Assembly (NCBI RefSeq): GCF_003696305.1
Contig: NZ_RFFK01000001.1
Location: forward strand, 62,001 to 126,000
Reading direction: 5' to 3'
Origin: Pseudomonas sp. AOB-7
GTDB taxonomy: Bacteria > Pseudomonadota > Gammaproteobacteria > Pseudomonadales > Pseudomonadaceae
Length of the DNA stretch: 64,000 nucleotides
In this document: positions 40,506-48,696 of the stretch, in pieces
Numbering within the stretch: position 1 is the stretch's first letter
Layout: every line of letters begins with the position of its first letter
Position numbers and translations under genes: made by a program
The notes under the pieces: model-generated
The model's database searches: none
The model's input: the letters and a program-made list of their open reading frames with translations, nothing else
Told to the model about the DNA's origin: nothing

Positions 40506-40972
40506 CACAGCCCCCTCATCACGGTGGTGGCCACCAACTGCAGGTTCAGTGGAATGGCGTTGCCAATCAGCGCCGGCAGGCTGTTACCGATCACCGGCTG
40601 GAACACATAGCTGGTGCTGACCTGGACATGCTCGCTGCCCACCGCGCCGACCGTTACGTTGGCGGTGGTCAATCCCGGCACCACCTCGTAGCCGGACTGG
40701 GGCGTGGGCATGCCATAGACCGCGAGGTTCTTGGTCCTGGCCACAATCACCGGGTCGATCACGACCTGGCCGAGGTTGCCGTTCCAGGCCTCTGAGGCCA
40801 GGTAACGCACGGCGTCGCGGTTGGCCTGCAACAGGTTGTTGTAGTGGTAGAGCATGCGGCCGAACTCGGCGATGGCCAGCAACAGCAGCAGCAGCAGCGG
40901 CAGGGCGATGGCGAACTCGACCATGGCGACGCCCTGCTGCGCCCGGCCAGGCCTGAATGAGTGACTGTGCAT
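40505..40972 (-). CDS. tadE: TadE-family minor pseudopilin
   Basis: A 155-residue protein with N-terminus MHSHSFRPGRAQQGVAMVEF, then AIALPLLLLLLLAIAEFGRM. The pseudopilin cleavage motif is G/VAMVEF followed by a long hydrophobic helix. The ATG at 40972 has a strong ribosome binding site (GGGGAGG). It precedes the tadF-like gene with a one-base overlap. A 120-bp gap holding a small hairpin repeat separates it from tadG. Confidence 0.85.
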   Translation of the reverse strand: MHSHSFRPGRAQQGVAMVEFAIALPLLLLLLLAIAEFGRMLYHYNNLLQANRDAVRYLASEAWNGNLGQVVIDPVIVARTKNLAVYGMPTPQSGYEVVPGLTTANVTVGAVGSEHVQVSTSYVFQPVIGNSLPALIGNAIPLNLQLVATTVMRGL

Positions 40973-41051
40973 GGAACACCTCCCCAGTGACTGGGTTCGC
41001 CACCTGAGCGGATGCAATCCGCCATCGTGGTTGCACGAGGCTTGCGCCTCT

Positions 41052-41068
41052 CCCGGATTTCGTCCGGG
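41052..41068. repeat. small hairpin repeat in the tadG-tadE gap
   Basis: CCCGGA-TTTCG-TCCGGG, followed by CTACACCGAC, resembles 'cccggatttcgtccgggctac' intergenic repeats. It lies in the only sizeable gap (40973-41092) between the pseudopilin genes and may attenuate or process the operon transcript. Confidence 0.55.
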
Positions 41069-41092
41069 CTACACCGACCGGCGAAAGATCGC

Positions 41093-42433
41093 CTAGGAGT
41101 CGGGACTCGGCGTCGATACGCCACTGAAATAGGTCTTGTACAACTGGATGATGTTGGGACCGACATCGTCGGCCGGCGTCGCCCCCGCATAGCCGTCGCC
41201 TTCGCACTCCTTGATGAACTGGCCGAACACCTGGGCCTCGGTGCCCTGCTGCCTGACCGTCTGCAGCAGGTAGAAGCAGCCGAAGCCCAGCACCGGCACC
41301 GAGGTCTGCCCGCCTGATACTCCGTCGCAATTTCCGATGACGAGGGTCAGGATTCGCCGTTCGTAAGCCCCCGAGCAGGTGCCGGAAGCAGCGCATGCGG
41401 TGCTGGCCTCCAGCCAGTCGTTGTAGTCGAACAAATCGGTACTGCCGGCCGACAGGTCGCCACCGCTGGAGGTAACCACCTGGCCCTGGTGTTCCACGTT
41501 CGAAGTGCTGTCGTTATAGGTCACCCGCGGGCTGGTGAAATCGGTGACCCAATCAGGCGGGTAATTGGCAGAGCTCATGCTTCCGCTGTACACCCCCAGA
41601 CGGGTGTTCAATCCCTGGGCCACAGGCCCCACGGTATTGCCGGGTTCGGTTTCAGCCTCCTCGCCGACCACGTTGCACTTGTCGATGCCACCGGCCAGGG
41701 CGGCGCGCAGGTCGTTGGCCCCTGTGGCGCCGTCCAGGCGCAGCAACTGGAAATTGCCGGGACCTATTTCCGGCGTACTGCCGGAGGCGCTCTTCAGCAC
41801 CTTCATCTCGCCGAAGCCGTAGCCCCAGAAATTACCGTTCGCGGGGTCATACTGATCGGGGTCGCCGCAAACCATGATGGGCTCGATCCTGCACGGATTG
41901 GCGGAAGGGCTGGGCCCCGCCGTGGCGATGGCGGCCACCGCCTTGTCGCCCAGGTTGCCGGCAGAAAACCATTGCGCGAAGTTCCAGAGGAACCCCGTCA
42001 GCGGGAAGTCCGGCACCGACACCCGTACATAGGCTGCATCGGTCGGCCCCGGGAAGGAGAACGGTCCGTAGACGCTGTTGGACAACTCCACGATGGCGAA
42101 TGCCCCTACCCCACCACTGCCGGCAATCCCGCTGCTGAGCTCGCCGTTGCCGCTAGCACTGGCGTTGAGCAACAGGGTGTTGAGCGCCGCATCCCGCGCC
42201 AGCGTGGAGGCATTGCCGCTGCCCATCACCTGCTGCAAGGTCTTGGCGCCGCTCAGGGCCGCAGCATCCACGGCGTTCTGCAGGCGCGTCTTGTTCAGCA
42301 GCATATGCCCGCCGTCCAGCGCCAGGGCGCCCATCAGCAGCATGGAAGCCATGGCGATCACCACCAGCACCATCACCGCACCCCGCTGGCGCCCCGGCGT
42401 CGCGGTGTACGACCGTTGAATACGGGGTTTCAT
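41093..42433 (-). CDS. tadG: TadG-like pilus assembly protein
   Basis: A 446-residue protein. The basic N-terminus and helix RQRGAVMVLVVIAMASMLLM, then ALDGGHMLLNKTRLQNAVDA, match the TadG/TadE N-terminal module. The large remainder is extracytoplasmic, rich in Gly, Ser and Asn, with several cysteines (CRIEPIMVCGDPDQYDPANG, ACAASGTCSGAYE, GNCDGVSGG) that may form disulfides. It is anchored by one helix and probably links periplasm and pilus. A metal-binding von Willebrand motif was not clear. It is preceded after 11 bp by the small lipoprotein gene. Confidence 0.87.
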   Translation of the reverse strand: MKPRIQRSYTATPGRQRGAVMVLVVIAMASMLLMGALALDGGHMLLNKTRLQNAVDAAALSGAKTLQQVMGSGNASTLARDAALNTLLLNASASGNGELSSGIAGSGGVGAFAIVELSNSVYGPFSFPGPTDAAYVRVSVPDFPLTGFLWNFAQWFSAGNLGDKAVAAIATAGPSPSANPCRIEPIMVCGDPDQYDPANGNFWGYGFGEMKVLKSASGSTPEIGPGNFQLLRLDGATGANDLRAALAGGIDKCNVVGEEAETEPGNTVGPVAQGLNTRLGVYSGSMSSANYPPDWVTDFTSPRVTYNDSTSNVEHQGQVVTSSGGDLSAGSTDLFDYNDWLEASTACAASGTCSGAYERRILTLVIGNCDGVSGGQTSVPVLGFGCFYLLQTVRQQGTEAQVFGQFIKECEGDGYAGATPADDVGPNIIQLYKTYFSGVSTPSPDS

Positions 42434-42444
42434 GGTCGTGCTCC

Positions 42445-42717
42445 TCAGTTGCCGATATTGATCTGGATGGGTTGGGCGACCTGGGCCGCATCGCCTGTCA
42501 CTCCACGGTAGCCATCCATGACCCTTTCGGTCACCGCGCCATCGGTACCGGTTGCCGAGACCTCGGTGCCTGGCGAGGCCGCCACCGTCTTGTCGGCGAT
42601 CTGCTGGTAGTGGATGTCGTAGACGGTGGAACCCAGGGGGCCGACGCGGCCTTCGTCATAGGTCATGCAGGCGCTTGGCCCAAGGGCCAAAAGGGTCAGA
42701 ACGATCATGCGTTTCAT
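42445..42717 (-). CDS. small lipoprotein of the tad operon
   Basis: A 90-residue protein with the signal MKRMIVLTLLALGPSACMTY, a lipobox (PSAC) placing the lipid on Cys17. The short mature part contains GTEVSATGTDGAVTERVMDG and ends PIQINIGN. It lies between the secretin and tadG genes, where other tad loci have RcpB/CpaD-like or hypothetical proteins. It is much shorter than CpaD and shows no clear similarity. A role at the outer membrane with the secretin is inferred from position only. Confidence 0.75.
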   Translation of the reverse strand: MKRMIVLTLLALGPSACMTYDEGRVGPLGSTVYDIHYQQIADKTVAASPGTEVSATGTDGAVTERVMDGYRGVTGDAAQVAQPIQINIGN

Positions 42718-42789
42718 GGTGTTGCCTCCGCTGAATTGCTAATTTGCCCTGGCCATGCAGGAACCGGGTGCTCCTACAGCATCCGCACG

Positions 42790-44259
42790 CTAATTCAGGT
42801 CATGCCCGAAACTGCCCTCGCTGACCCCGAGGCTGACCGGCACCGGGCGCTCCATCTGGCGGCCCTTGGTCCTGCCCAGCAGATAGAAATCCACATCACT
42901 CGGCTCGACGAACTTCTCGGTGGGCAGACGCACGGCCCTGGCATCGACCGGCTTGGCCAGGTGTGGGGTCACCAGGATCACCAGTTCGGTTTCACCGCTG
43001 ACGAATTCCTGGCTGCGGAACAGATGGCCGAGCACCGGGACATCGCCCAGGCCTGGGAAGCGGCTGACGAAGTCGCGGGTGTTCTCGCTGATCAGGCCGG
43101 CGATGGCGATGGTCTGGCCATTGCCCAGTTCGACGGTGGACTGTGCGCTGCGCTTGGTCAGCGCCGGTACCAGCAACGATGAAGCACCACTGGTGGAATC
43201 CGTATCCACTACCAGGCTGTTGGCCTCCACCAGCTCGCTGACCGAGACATTGAGGTTGAGATTGATGCGCTCCGAGTCCAGCACGACCGGCAGGAACTTG
43301 ACCCCGACACCGAACTCCTTGAACTCGATGGTAATGCCATCGTCATCGGAGACGGGGATGGGAAACTCACCGCCGGAAATGAACTCCGCCTGCTGCCCGG
43401 TCAGGGTGGTCAGGGTCGGTTCCGCCAGCACCTTGGCCGAGCCGTTTTCCTTGGACGCTTCCAGTATGGCGTCAAAGAGAAAGCTCTCGGAGGCGAAGCT
43501 GGCCAAGAAACCGGTACTAGGGCTGAGCAAACCGTCGACCAGAGAGGAACTGCTGTTGAACCCGCCAAATTCCCAGTTTCCACCCGAGCCTATAGCCAGG
43601 AAACGCACGCCAAGTCGCTTGACCAGATCGCGCTTCATCTCCGCCACCTTGACCTCCAGCATCACCTGCTGGCTGCCACCGACGGTCAGCAGGTTGATCA
43701 CCTCCAGGGACTGGCTGGGCGCGGCCACCGCGGCTTCGCCCTCGCCCTGCACCACGCTGGCGGTTTGTGCGGTGTAGGTCTTGGCCAGCTTGACCGCGGC
43801 GTCCATGGCCGACGCGCTGCTCACCTGGCCGCGCAGCACCAGCGCGCCCTGGGCGCTGTAGACCTCGATGCGCTCGTTGGGCAACAGCTCGTACAGCTTG
43901 CCTTTCAGCCCGCCGAGGTCGTGCACCACTTCTAGGTCGAGGCTATCGATCAGGCGGTTGCCGCCATCCCAGAGCAGCACGTTGGTGCTACCCAGCGAAC
44001 GCCCCAGCAGGTACAGCTGGGTCGGGCTGGTCACCAGGATATCGGCGATCTCCGGGTTGCCCACCGAGACCCTCTTCACCGGGGCGCGGGTGGTCAGCAC
44101 CCGCGACTTGTAGATGGGTACCTGAATATTGCTGACGTTGGCCGCCGGCATCGCGCTGACCGCCGGCGTCGGCTCAGCCGCCTGTATAGCGGCACTCGAC
44201 ACTAAACCGGCGCCTAGTGCGTACAGCGCGTATAACCCGAGTCTCCGGATGATATCCAT
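42790..44259 (-). CDS. rcpA: Tad/Flp pilus outer-membrane secretin RcpA (CpaC)
   Basis: A 489-residue secretin with an N-terminal signal peptide (IIRRLGLYALYALGAGLVSS). A BON-like/N-domain region has YKSRVLTTRAPVKRVSVGNP, EIADILVTSPTQLYLLGRSL and GTTNVLLWD-type motifs, followed by the secretin core (VMLEVKVAEMKRDLVKRLGV, AQSTVELGNGQTIAIAGLIS, FPGLGDVPVLGHLFRSQ, ELVILVTPHLAKP). It forms the outer-membrane channel for the pilus. A 257-bp gap with dispersed-repeat sequence separates it from rcpC upstream. Confidence 0.94.
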   Translation of the reverse strand: MDIIRRLGLYALYALGAGLVSSAAIQAAEPTPAVSAMPAANVSNIQVPIYKSRVLTTRAPVKRVSVGNPEIADILVTSPTQLYLLGRSLGSTNVLLWDGGNRLIDSLDLEVVHDLGGLKGKLYELLPNERIEVYSAQGALVLRGQVSSASAMDAAVKLAKTYTAQTASVVQGEGEAAVAAPSQSLEVINLLTVGGSQQVMLEVKVAEMKRDLVKRLGVRFLAIGSGGNWEFGGFNSSSSLVDGLLSPSTGFLASFASESFLFDAILEASKENGSAKVLAEPTLTTLTGQQAEFISGGEFPIPVSDDDGITIEFKEFGVGVKFLPVVLDSERINLNLNVSVSELVEANSLVVDTDSTSGASSLLVPALTKRSAQSTVELGNGQTIAIAGLISENTRDFVSRFPGLGDVPVLGHLFRSQEFVSGETELVILVTPHLAKPVDARAVRLPTEKFVEPSDVDFYLLGRTKGRQMERPVPVSLGVSEGSFGHDLN

Positions 44260-44340
44260 GCCCTACTCCTTGCTTGGTATGTCGCGTTGCCTGGTTACAG
44301 GAGCACCGGATAGCCGATGCCATTTAAAAGTCGCGCAGCG

Positions 44341-44475
44341 ACGCCTTCCTTTGTGCCCGTCTCCCTCTGGGAGAAGGTGGCGCGTAGCGCCGGATGAAGG
44401 AGGCGGGCATGCCCGTCAACCGTTTTCTCCCCTCTCCCGGCACCGTCTCCCTCTCCCTCAGGAGCTGGGCGCCTA
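44341..44475. repeat. dispersed-repeat sequence between rcpC and rcpA
   Basis: The 257-bp gap contains CCGTCTCCCTCTGGGAGAAG at 44359 and related CTCCC/GGGAG tracts at 44429-44470, resembling 'ctctccctctgggagagggt' intergenic elements. They allow alternative hairpins. No gene is visible in the gap. Confidence 0.55.
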
Positions 44476-44516
44476 GCCAGGGGCCGTGGTCAGCGCCGGG
44501 CGAGGAAGTTTCACAG

Positions 44517-45329
44517 CTAAAGCTGCGCCTTGGCCGCCTGCACCTCGATGCCGCGGATAACGGTCACACCGCCGCCACCGCCACCGCTGCGGCGCACCAC
44601 CGGCTTGGGCGCAGGCACAGGCGCCGGGGCCTCCACCTGGGCGACCGCCTCCTGCACCGGTGGCAGCGGCTTCTTCTGATTGTCCAGCGGGTTGCGCAGG
44701 GCCAGTTGCAGCTTGCCTTCGGTCTGCGCCTTGACCAGCGCTTCCGCCTCTTCGCCAGTCATCTCCAGGGTCACCGCGCGCACCACCACCGGTTGGGTCT
44801 TGTCGGTGCTGGCGGTCTGGTCCACCGCCAGCACGCGCAGGTCCTCGAGAATGGTTTCCGACACTGCAGTGCTGTTGTTGCCAAGCTTCTTGGCCACAAG
44901 CACGTCGACCCGGTTGCCCGGCAGCAGGAAACCGCCAACGCCGACCACATCGTCGACCCGCACCGAGACGGCGCGCTTATCCTTCTCGATCAGCGAGGCC
45001 AGGGTGCTGCCGCCGAGGTGTTCGGCCAGGCGCGCGCCTCGCACGATGTCGCCCTTGAGCATGGCGAAGGTGGCGATCTTGCCGGTGACCTTGTCAGTGG
45101 CGTCGAAGGCGTCGTCCGGTACCGTGCCCTTGGGCATGCGCACCAGGGTCACCTGCTGGGCCTCGACCATCTGCCCGAAGGGAATCTCCACCGTGGCCAC
45201 CACCACGTTCTGCAGGTTGTCGTCCGGACCTGCGTTGAGCCGTGCGTTCAGCCAGTTGTTGGCCAGGAAGGCCGCGCCCAGGCCGAGGATCAGCGACAGG
45301 GCGATCAACACGAGCGTGCGAGAGTTCAT
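44517..45329 (-). CDS. rcpC: Flp pilus assembly protein RcpC (CpaB)
   Basis: A 270-residue periplasmic protein anchored by an N-terminal helix (TLVLIALSLILGLGAAFLAN). SAF-like domains include VVATVEIPFGQMVEAQQVTL and GDIVRGARLAEHLGGSTLAS, and the CpaB core has SVRVDDVVGVGGFLLPGNRV and DVLV. A Pro-rich C-terminal stretch precedes RRSGGGGGGVTVIRGIEVQ. CpaB/RcpC is thought to work with the secretin and peptidoglycan. It is 16 bp after the AAA+ gene. Confidence 0.9.
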   Translation of the reverse strand: MNSRTLVLIALSLILGLGAAFLANNWLNARLNAGPDDNLQNVVVATVEIPFGQMVEAQQVTLVRMPKGTVPDDAFDATDKVTGKIATFAMLKGDIVRGARLAEHLGGSTLASLIEKDKRAVSVRVDDVVGVGGFLLPGNRVDVLVAKKLGNNSTAVSETILEDLRVLAVDQTASTDKTQPVVVRAVTLEMTGEEAEALVKAQTEGKLQLALRNPLDNQKKPLPPVQEAVAQVEAPAPVPAPKPVVRRSGGGGGGVTVIRGIEVQAAKAQL

Positions 45330-45345
45330 TACGGTGCCTCCTTGT

Positions 45346-46671
45346 TCAACTGGCCTTGAGGCTGACGAAGTAGTTGCGCCAGGCCCAGATCAGCGTGTTC
45401 GGTGTGAGGGCTTGCGAGTCGTCCCCGCCCAGGTAGCGCTGGCGATCCAACGCCATGCCGAGCAGGTCGCGCGGGTGGCAGGGCAACAGCGGCCTAGACT
45501 CCACCCGGTGCAGCCGCTCGATGGCGTAGGCCACCAGGTCGGGGTCGAAGGGGATGCCCAGTTTTTCGCACTCCTGCTGCCAGATGCGTTCGTACTCATC
45601 CGCCTGCAGGTGGTCGAAATGCAGCTTGTAGCCGATGCGCCGCAGGAAGGCCTCGTCGGCCAGCTCCAGCGGGTTGAGGTTGGTGGAGAACACCAGGATC
45701 AGGTCGAAGGGGATCTCGCAGTGGCGACCGCCGCCGAGGTTGAGGTAATCCTTCTTCTCCTCCATCGGCACGATCCAGCGGTTGAACAGATCCACCGGTG
45801 CCACCCGCTGGCGGCCCAGGTCGTCGATGATGAAGATACCGTTGCTCGCCTTCAGCTGCAGCGGCGCCTGGTACAGGCGGCTGTAGGGGTCGAAGCGGAT
45901 TTCTAGCATATCCAGGGTCAGCTCGCCGCCAGTGATGAGGATCGGCCGCCGGCAGCGCAGCAGGCGGCGGTCGATGCCCTGGTCCAGGCGCAGGCTGCGC
46001 TGGCCGGCTTCGACCGGCAGCGGCTGGTGCAGCTGGGGGTCGAAGATCTCCACTACCGCCTCGTTGATGGCGATGGCGTGGGGTATCCACACCGCCTCGT
46101 GGAACAGGTTGATCAGGCGCTGGCTGATATAGGTCTTGCCGGTGCCGGCCGGCCCATAGATCATCAGCGCCCGGCCAGAATTCATCGCCGGGCCGAGCTG
46201 GTCGAGCAACTCGTCCTGCAGCACCACCCCGGCGAACGCCTCGCGCATGGCCTGGGCGTCGATCCGGCTGTGGTGCACCGTCTGCATCGATAGCAGTTCC
46301 CGGTAGCGCTCCACCGGGTAGGGTGCCGGACCTATATAGCCGCTGCGCGCCAGGGCATCCTTGGCCGCGCTGCGGCCACGCTCGGTCAGGCCGTAGCGCA
46401 GGCCCTGCCCGCCGGCCTGGCCGAGTACCTCGATACGCCCGTCCTTGCGTTGGTAGCCGAGCACCTCTTCCAGCACCGAGCCTGTCAGCGCCAGGCGCTC
46501 CACCAGCTGCGCCATGTCCAGCACACCTGCATCATGCAAATGCTTGCACACCAGGTCGCCGAGAAAGGTGTCCGCCAGGCCGGTTTCCGCCACGCTGCGT
46601 GGCTGTGGCGCCAGGCGCTGGATCGGATCGAGGCCTTGCGGTTCGGCGTTTAGAGGACTCAGCGCATGCAT
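45346..46671 (-). CDS. AAA+ ATPase of the tad locus with N-terminal winged-helix-like region
   Basis: A 441-residue AAA+ protein inside the tad operon. The N-terminal ~120 residues look like a winged-helix or DprA-like module (DMAQLVERLALTGSVLEEVL, GQGLRYGLTERGRSAAKDAL). The ATPase domain has Walker A MIYGPAGTGKTYISQRLI near residue 172, Walker B GIFIIDDLGRQ, the sensor-1 segment VFSTNLNPL and an Arg-rich lid (DEAFLRRIGYKLHF). It is not the pilus-assembly ATPase TadA and not the MinD-like TadZ. From memory the P. aeruginosa tad locus lacks it. Pilus regulation or machine remodelling is possible; function unknown. Confidence 0.88.
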   Translation of the reverse strand: MHALSPLNAEPQGLDPIQRLAPQPRSVAETGLADTFLGDLVCKHLHDAGVLDMAQLVERLALTGSVLEEVLGYQRKDGRIEVLGQAGGQGLRYGLTERGRSAAKDALARSGYIGPAPYPVERYRELLSMQTVHHSRIDAQAMREAFAGVVLQDELLDQLGPAMNSGRALMIYGPAGTGKTYISQRLINLFHEAVWIPHAIAINEAVVEIFDPQLHQPLPVEAGQRSLRLDQGIDRRLLRCRRPILITGGELTLDMLEIRFDPYSRLYQAPLQLKASNGIFIIDDLGRQRVAPVDLFNRWIVPMEEKKDYLNLGGGRHCEIPFDLILVFSTNLNPLELADEAFLRRIGYKLHFDHLQADEYERIWQQECEKLGIPFDPDLVAYAIERLHRVESRPLLPCHPRDLLGMALDRQRYLGGDDSQALTPNTLIWAWRNYFVSLKAS

Positions 46672-46682
46672 GGCCGGACTCC

Positions 46683-47198
46683 CTAAAGAAAAAACATGAA
46701 GTAACTGATGGTCAAAGTCCCCAGCAGAATTGCGATAGAAAAGGGGAAGGGCTTGCCGGCCACCTCATCCGCCGCCGGCGCCAGATAGGCCCGCGCCCGC
46801 AGCATCAGCCAGTAGCGCCCCAGGGTTTGTTGCACCTGGCCGCGCGCGAGCACCAGCAGCAAGCCGCACAGGCCACCGGCTATCAGGCTGAAAAACGCCG
46901 CCCACATGGCTAAATGCGGGGTCAGGAAACTGCCAACCATGGCCATCAGCTTGACGTCACCGGCCGCCATACCACCCAAGGCGTAGAGCGGGAGAAAGAT
47001 CCCGAAGCCGACCAATAACCCCAACATGCCGTCGGTCAGGCCATCAACCCCGATGAAATAAGCCTGGCTGGCTAGCCCCAGAACGAGGCCGAGCAAGACC
47101 AGGAAGTTGGGGATGCGGTGGCGGCGAAGATCGCACACCACCGCAATGCCCAGCAGCCCTAGCAGCACAGCGATTGGAAACAGCTGCTCTATAGACAT
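46683..47198 (-). CDS. tadV: Flp prepilin peptidase TadV (CpaA)
   Basis: A 171-residue membrane aspartic peptidase of the A24A short type. The two catalytic aspartates are in VVCDLRRHRIPNFLVL near residue 22 and GGMAAGDVKLMAMVGSF near residue 80. Six hydrophobic helices are visible and the N-methylation domain of large PilD is absent. It removes leaders from Flp and the TadE/F pseudopilins. The ATG at 47198 (MSIEQLFPIAVLL) is preferred to an upstream non-hydrophobic extension overlapping flp. Confidence 0.93.
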   Translation of the reverse strand: MSIEQLFPIAVLLGLLGIAVVCDLRRHRIPNFLVLLGLVLGLASQAYFIGVDGLTDGMLGLLVGFGIFLPLYALGGMAAGDVKLMAMVGSFLTPHLAMWAAFFSLIAGGLCGLLLVLARGQVQQTLGRYWLMLRARAYLAPAADEVAGKPFPFSIAILLGTLTISYFMFFL

Positions 47199-47226
47199 GG
47201 CTGCATCTCTCTTGGGAATTGTTGTA

Positions 47227-47418
47227 TCAGCAGGACCCAGCAAGAACGGCGTTGCAGAGCGCAACGATCCTAGTGTTCACCGCCCCACCCAGACCAGTGA
47301 ATGCGAGCACAACCGCCACCGTGATCAACCCCCCCGCCACCGCATACTCCACGATGGTCAGGCCATCCTCGTCTTTGACAAACTTCATCACCGAAGTCTT
47401 GATCGCTTGAAAAGTCAT
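47227..47418 (-). CDS. flp: Flp-type major pilin
   Basis: A 63-residue type IVb pilin. The leader MTFQAIKTSVMKFVKDEDG is followed by the cleavage motif G/LTIVEYAVAGG, with Glu at +5 and Tyr at +6 as required. One hydrophobic helix (VAGGLITVAVVLAFTGLGGA) follows, then a short tail with two cysteines that could form a C-terminal disulfide loop. The ATG at 47418 has ribosome binding site GAGGTGG; a GTG three codons upstream is an alternative. It is the first gene of the tad operon, divergent from the regulator. Confidence 0.93.
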   Translation of the reverse strand: MTFQAIKTSVMKFVKDEDGLTIVEYAVAGGLITVAVVLAFTGLGGAVNTRIVALCNAVLAGSC

Positions 47419-47853
47419 TTCGTCCACCTCACTCGAGTGTTGGTACGGAGAAGGCGTCGCGCTGTACTCCTGTCAGTACTCCCTGTGTGCTTCGCCTGCT
47501 TCAACCCTAGTCAGCAGCCAAGGGATGGGTTAGGAGGTTTTTGCGCATCGCTGGTAGTTTTTTGCAGGCGGCATGCATGTCGAAAAATAAGCGCCAATAA
47601 TCTGCCCTTCATCGATCCAGGGCAGAGCAGCTGGCAGGAGTCAATCAGCGGGCTAGCGCCGCTCTGGCCCGGGGCCCGGCGCGGTAACGAGGAAGGATTC
47701 AAATGCAGTTAATAGCTGTAGGGCGCTACGGTTATAAGAAAAAATTCTTGGCGCCAATGGCTATCTGACTCTATTCCTGTAAAGCAACGGAGTCAGTTAA
47801 CTGTCGGGAAGTGCTACGCAACATTAATTAGACAAAAAGTTGACGTAAATCCG
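47419..47853. promoter_or_regulatory. 435-bp divergent control region, flp operon / regulator
   Basis: This is the longest gap in the window and is noticeably more AT-rich than surrounding genes. It must contain the promoter of the 13-kb tad operon and that of the AraC-type regulator. On the minus strand TTGAAG (revcomp of 47498-47503) is a possible -35 with no convincing -10. No sigma-54 -24/-12 pair was found. A 21-codon frame with a good ribosome binding site lies at 47703-47768. CAGTTAACTG at 47796-47805 is a perfect 10-bp palindrome. Confidence 0.6.
47703..47768 (+). CDS. possible 21-residue leader peptide
   Basis: A short frame starting at ATG 47703, six bases after a strong ribosome binding site (GAGGAAGG). 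It encodes a peptide with a basic centre (GRYGYKKKFL) and ends in TGA at 47766-47768. It lies 85 bp upstream of the AraC-type regulator on the same strand. It may be a leader peptide or chance. Codon use is less G/C-biased than in the genes. Confidence 0.25.
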   Translation: MQLIAVGRYGYKKKFLAPMAI

Positions 47854-48696
47854 ATGAATTCTCGCCCCCCATGTACGCCGCGATTGCTCTGGTTCGATCT
47901 CACCCACGATCGATCGGCCGCCGACTGTATCGCTGTATTCGCCGACAGTTGCCGGATCGCCCAGGCGAAGGATCTGAGCCTGTCCGGACTGGGCGCCGAG
48001 CAACGCCCGGACATGATCTGCATGCACTACGACCGCCCCGACACCCTGGGACTGGGCTTCCTAATGGAGGTCAAGCGCATGGCCCCCTCGATTCCCATCA
48101 CCATGCTTACCGTGCATCACTCGGAGGAGCTGGCCGTCTGGGCCTTCCGCTCCGGCGTTTGGGAGTTCTTGGTACTGCCGTTGCTGAACGCCGAGCGCGA
48201 CCGCTACCTCAAGGCACTGCTGGCGCTGTGCCAGATGCGCAGCAACCCGACCGGCAGCAGCAAACAACTGCTGACGCGCGAAAACCTGCTGCCTGAAAGC
48301 ATCCGCCTGACCCAGCAGCATCAGCAGCAGCAACCGCTGCAGCAGGCAATGCGCTATATCGAGCAGCACTACAGCGAACATCTGGAACAGAAGGTCCTGG
48401 CCGAACGCTGCGGCATGACCCCGTTCCGCTTCAGCCGTCTGTTCAAGCAGGCTTGCGGCACGAGCTTCCCGGAGTACGTGCAGCGCAAGCGCCTGGAGAA
48501 GGCCGAGGAGCTGCTGGCCAACAGCCAGATGCCAATCACCAGCATCGCCTATGCCGTGGGCTTCCAGGATCCGTCCTACTTCGCCCGCGCATTCAAGCAA
48601 CAGTTCGGCTGCTGCCCCAGCGACTTCCGCAGAAGCGAGCCGCCACCCGGCCGGGGCGATGAACTTCTGCCCCCCCAGCACAGCCTGAGCTTCTGA
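47854..48696 (+). CDS. AraC-type regulator with degenerate receiver-like domain, tad-linked
   Basis: A 280-residue regulator. Residues about 10-115 follow the receiver fold (RPDMICMHYDRPD, MLTVHHSEELAVWAFRSGVW, EFLVLP), but the phospho-acceptor Asp position holds His58 and the conserved Lys before Pro109 is Leu108, so it should not be phosphorylated normally. A Gln-rich linker (TQQHQQQQPLQQ) leads to an AraC HTH pair at about 165-265 (LAERCGMTPFRFSRLFKQAC, ITSIAYAVGFQDPSYFARAF). It is divergent from flp and is the likely tad-operon regulator, where P. aeruginosa uses PprA/PprB. Confidence 0.88.
   Translation: MNSRPPCTPRLLWFDLTHDRSAADCIAVFADSCRIAQAKDLSLSGLGAEQRPDMICMHYDRPDTLGLGFLMEVKRMAPSIPITMLTVHHSEELAVWAFRSGVWEFLVLPLLNAERDRYLKALLALCQMRSNPTGSSKQLLTRENLLPESIRLTQQHQQQQPLQQAMRYIEQHYSEHLEQKVLAERCGMTPFRFSRLFKQACGTSFPEYVQRKRLEKAEELLANSQMPITSIAYAVGFQDPSYFARAFKQQFGCCPSDFRRSEPPPGRGDELLPPQHSLSF

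Noticed and set aside
47419..47853. Sigma-54 promoter for flp
   Set aside because: No GG-N10-GC element with good flanks was found on the minus strand.
34319..48696. tad locus as a recent phage- or ICE-borne island
   Set aside because: No integrase, tRNA target or att duplication is visible, and base composition in the genes is close to the flanks. Only the flanking repeats hint at movement.
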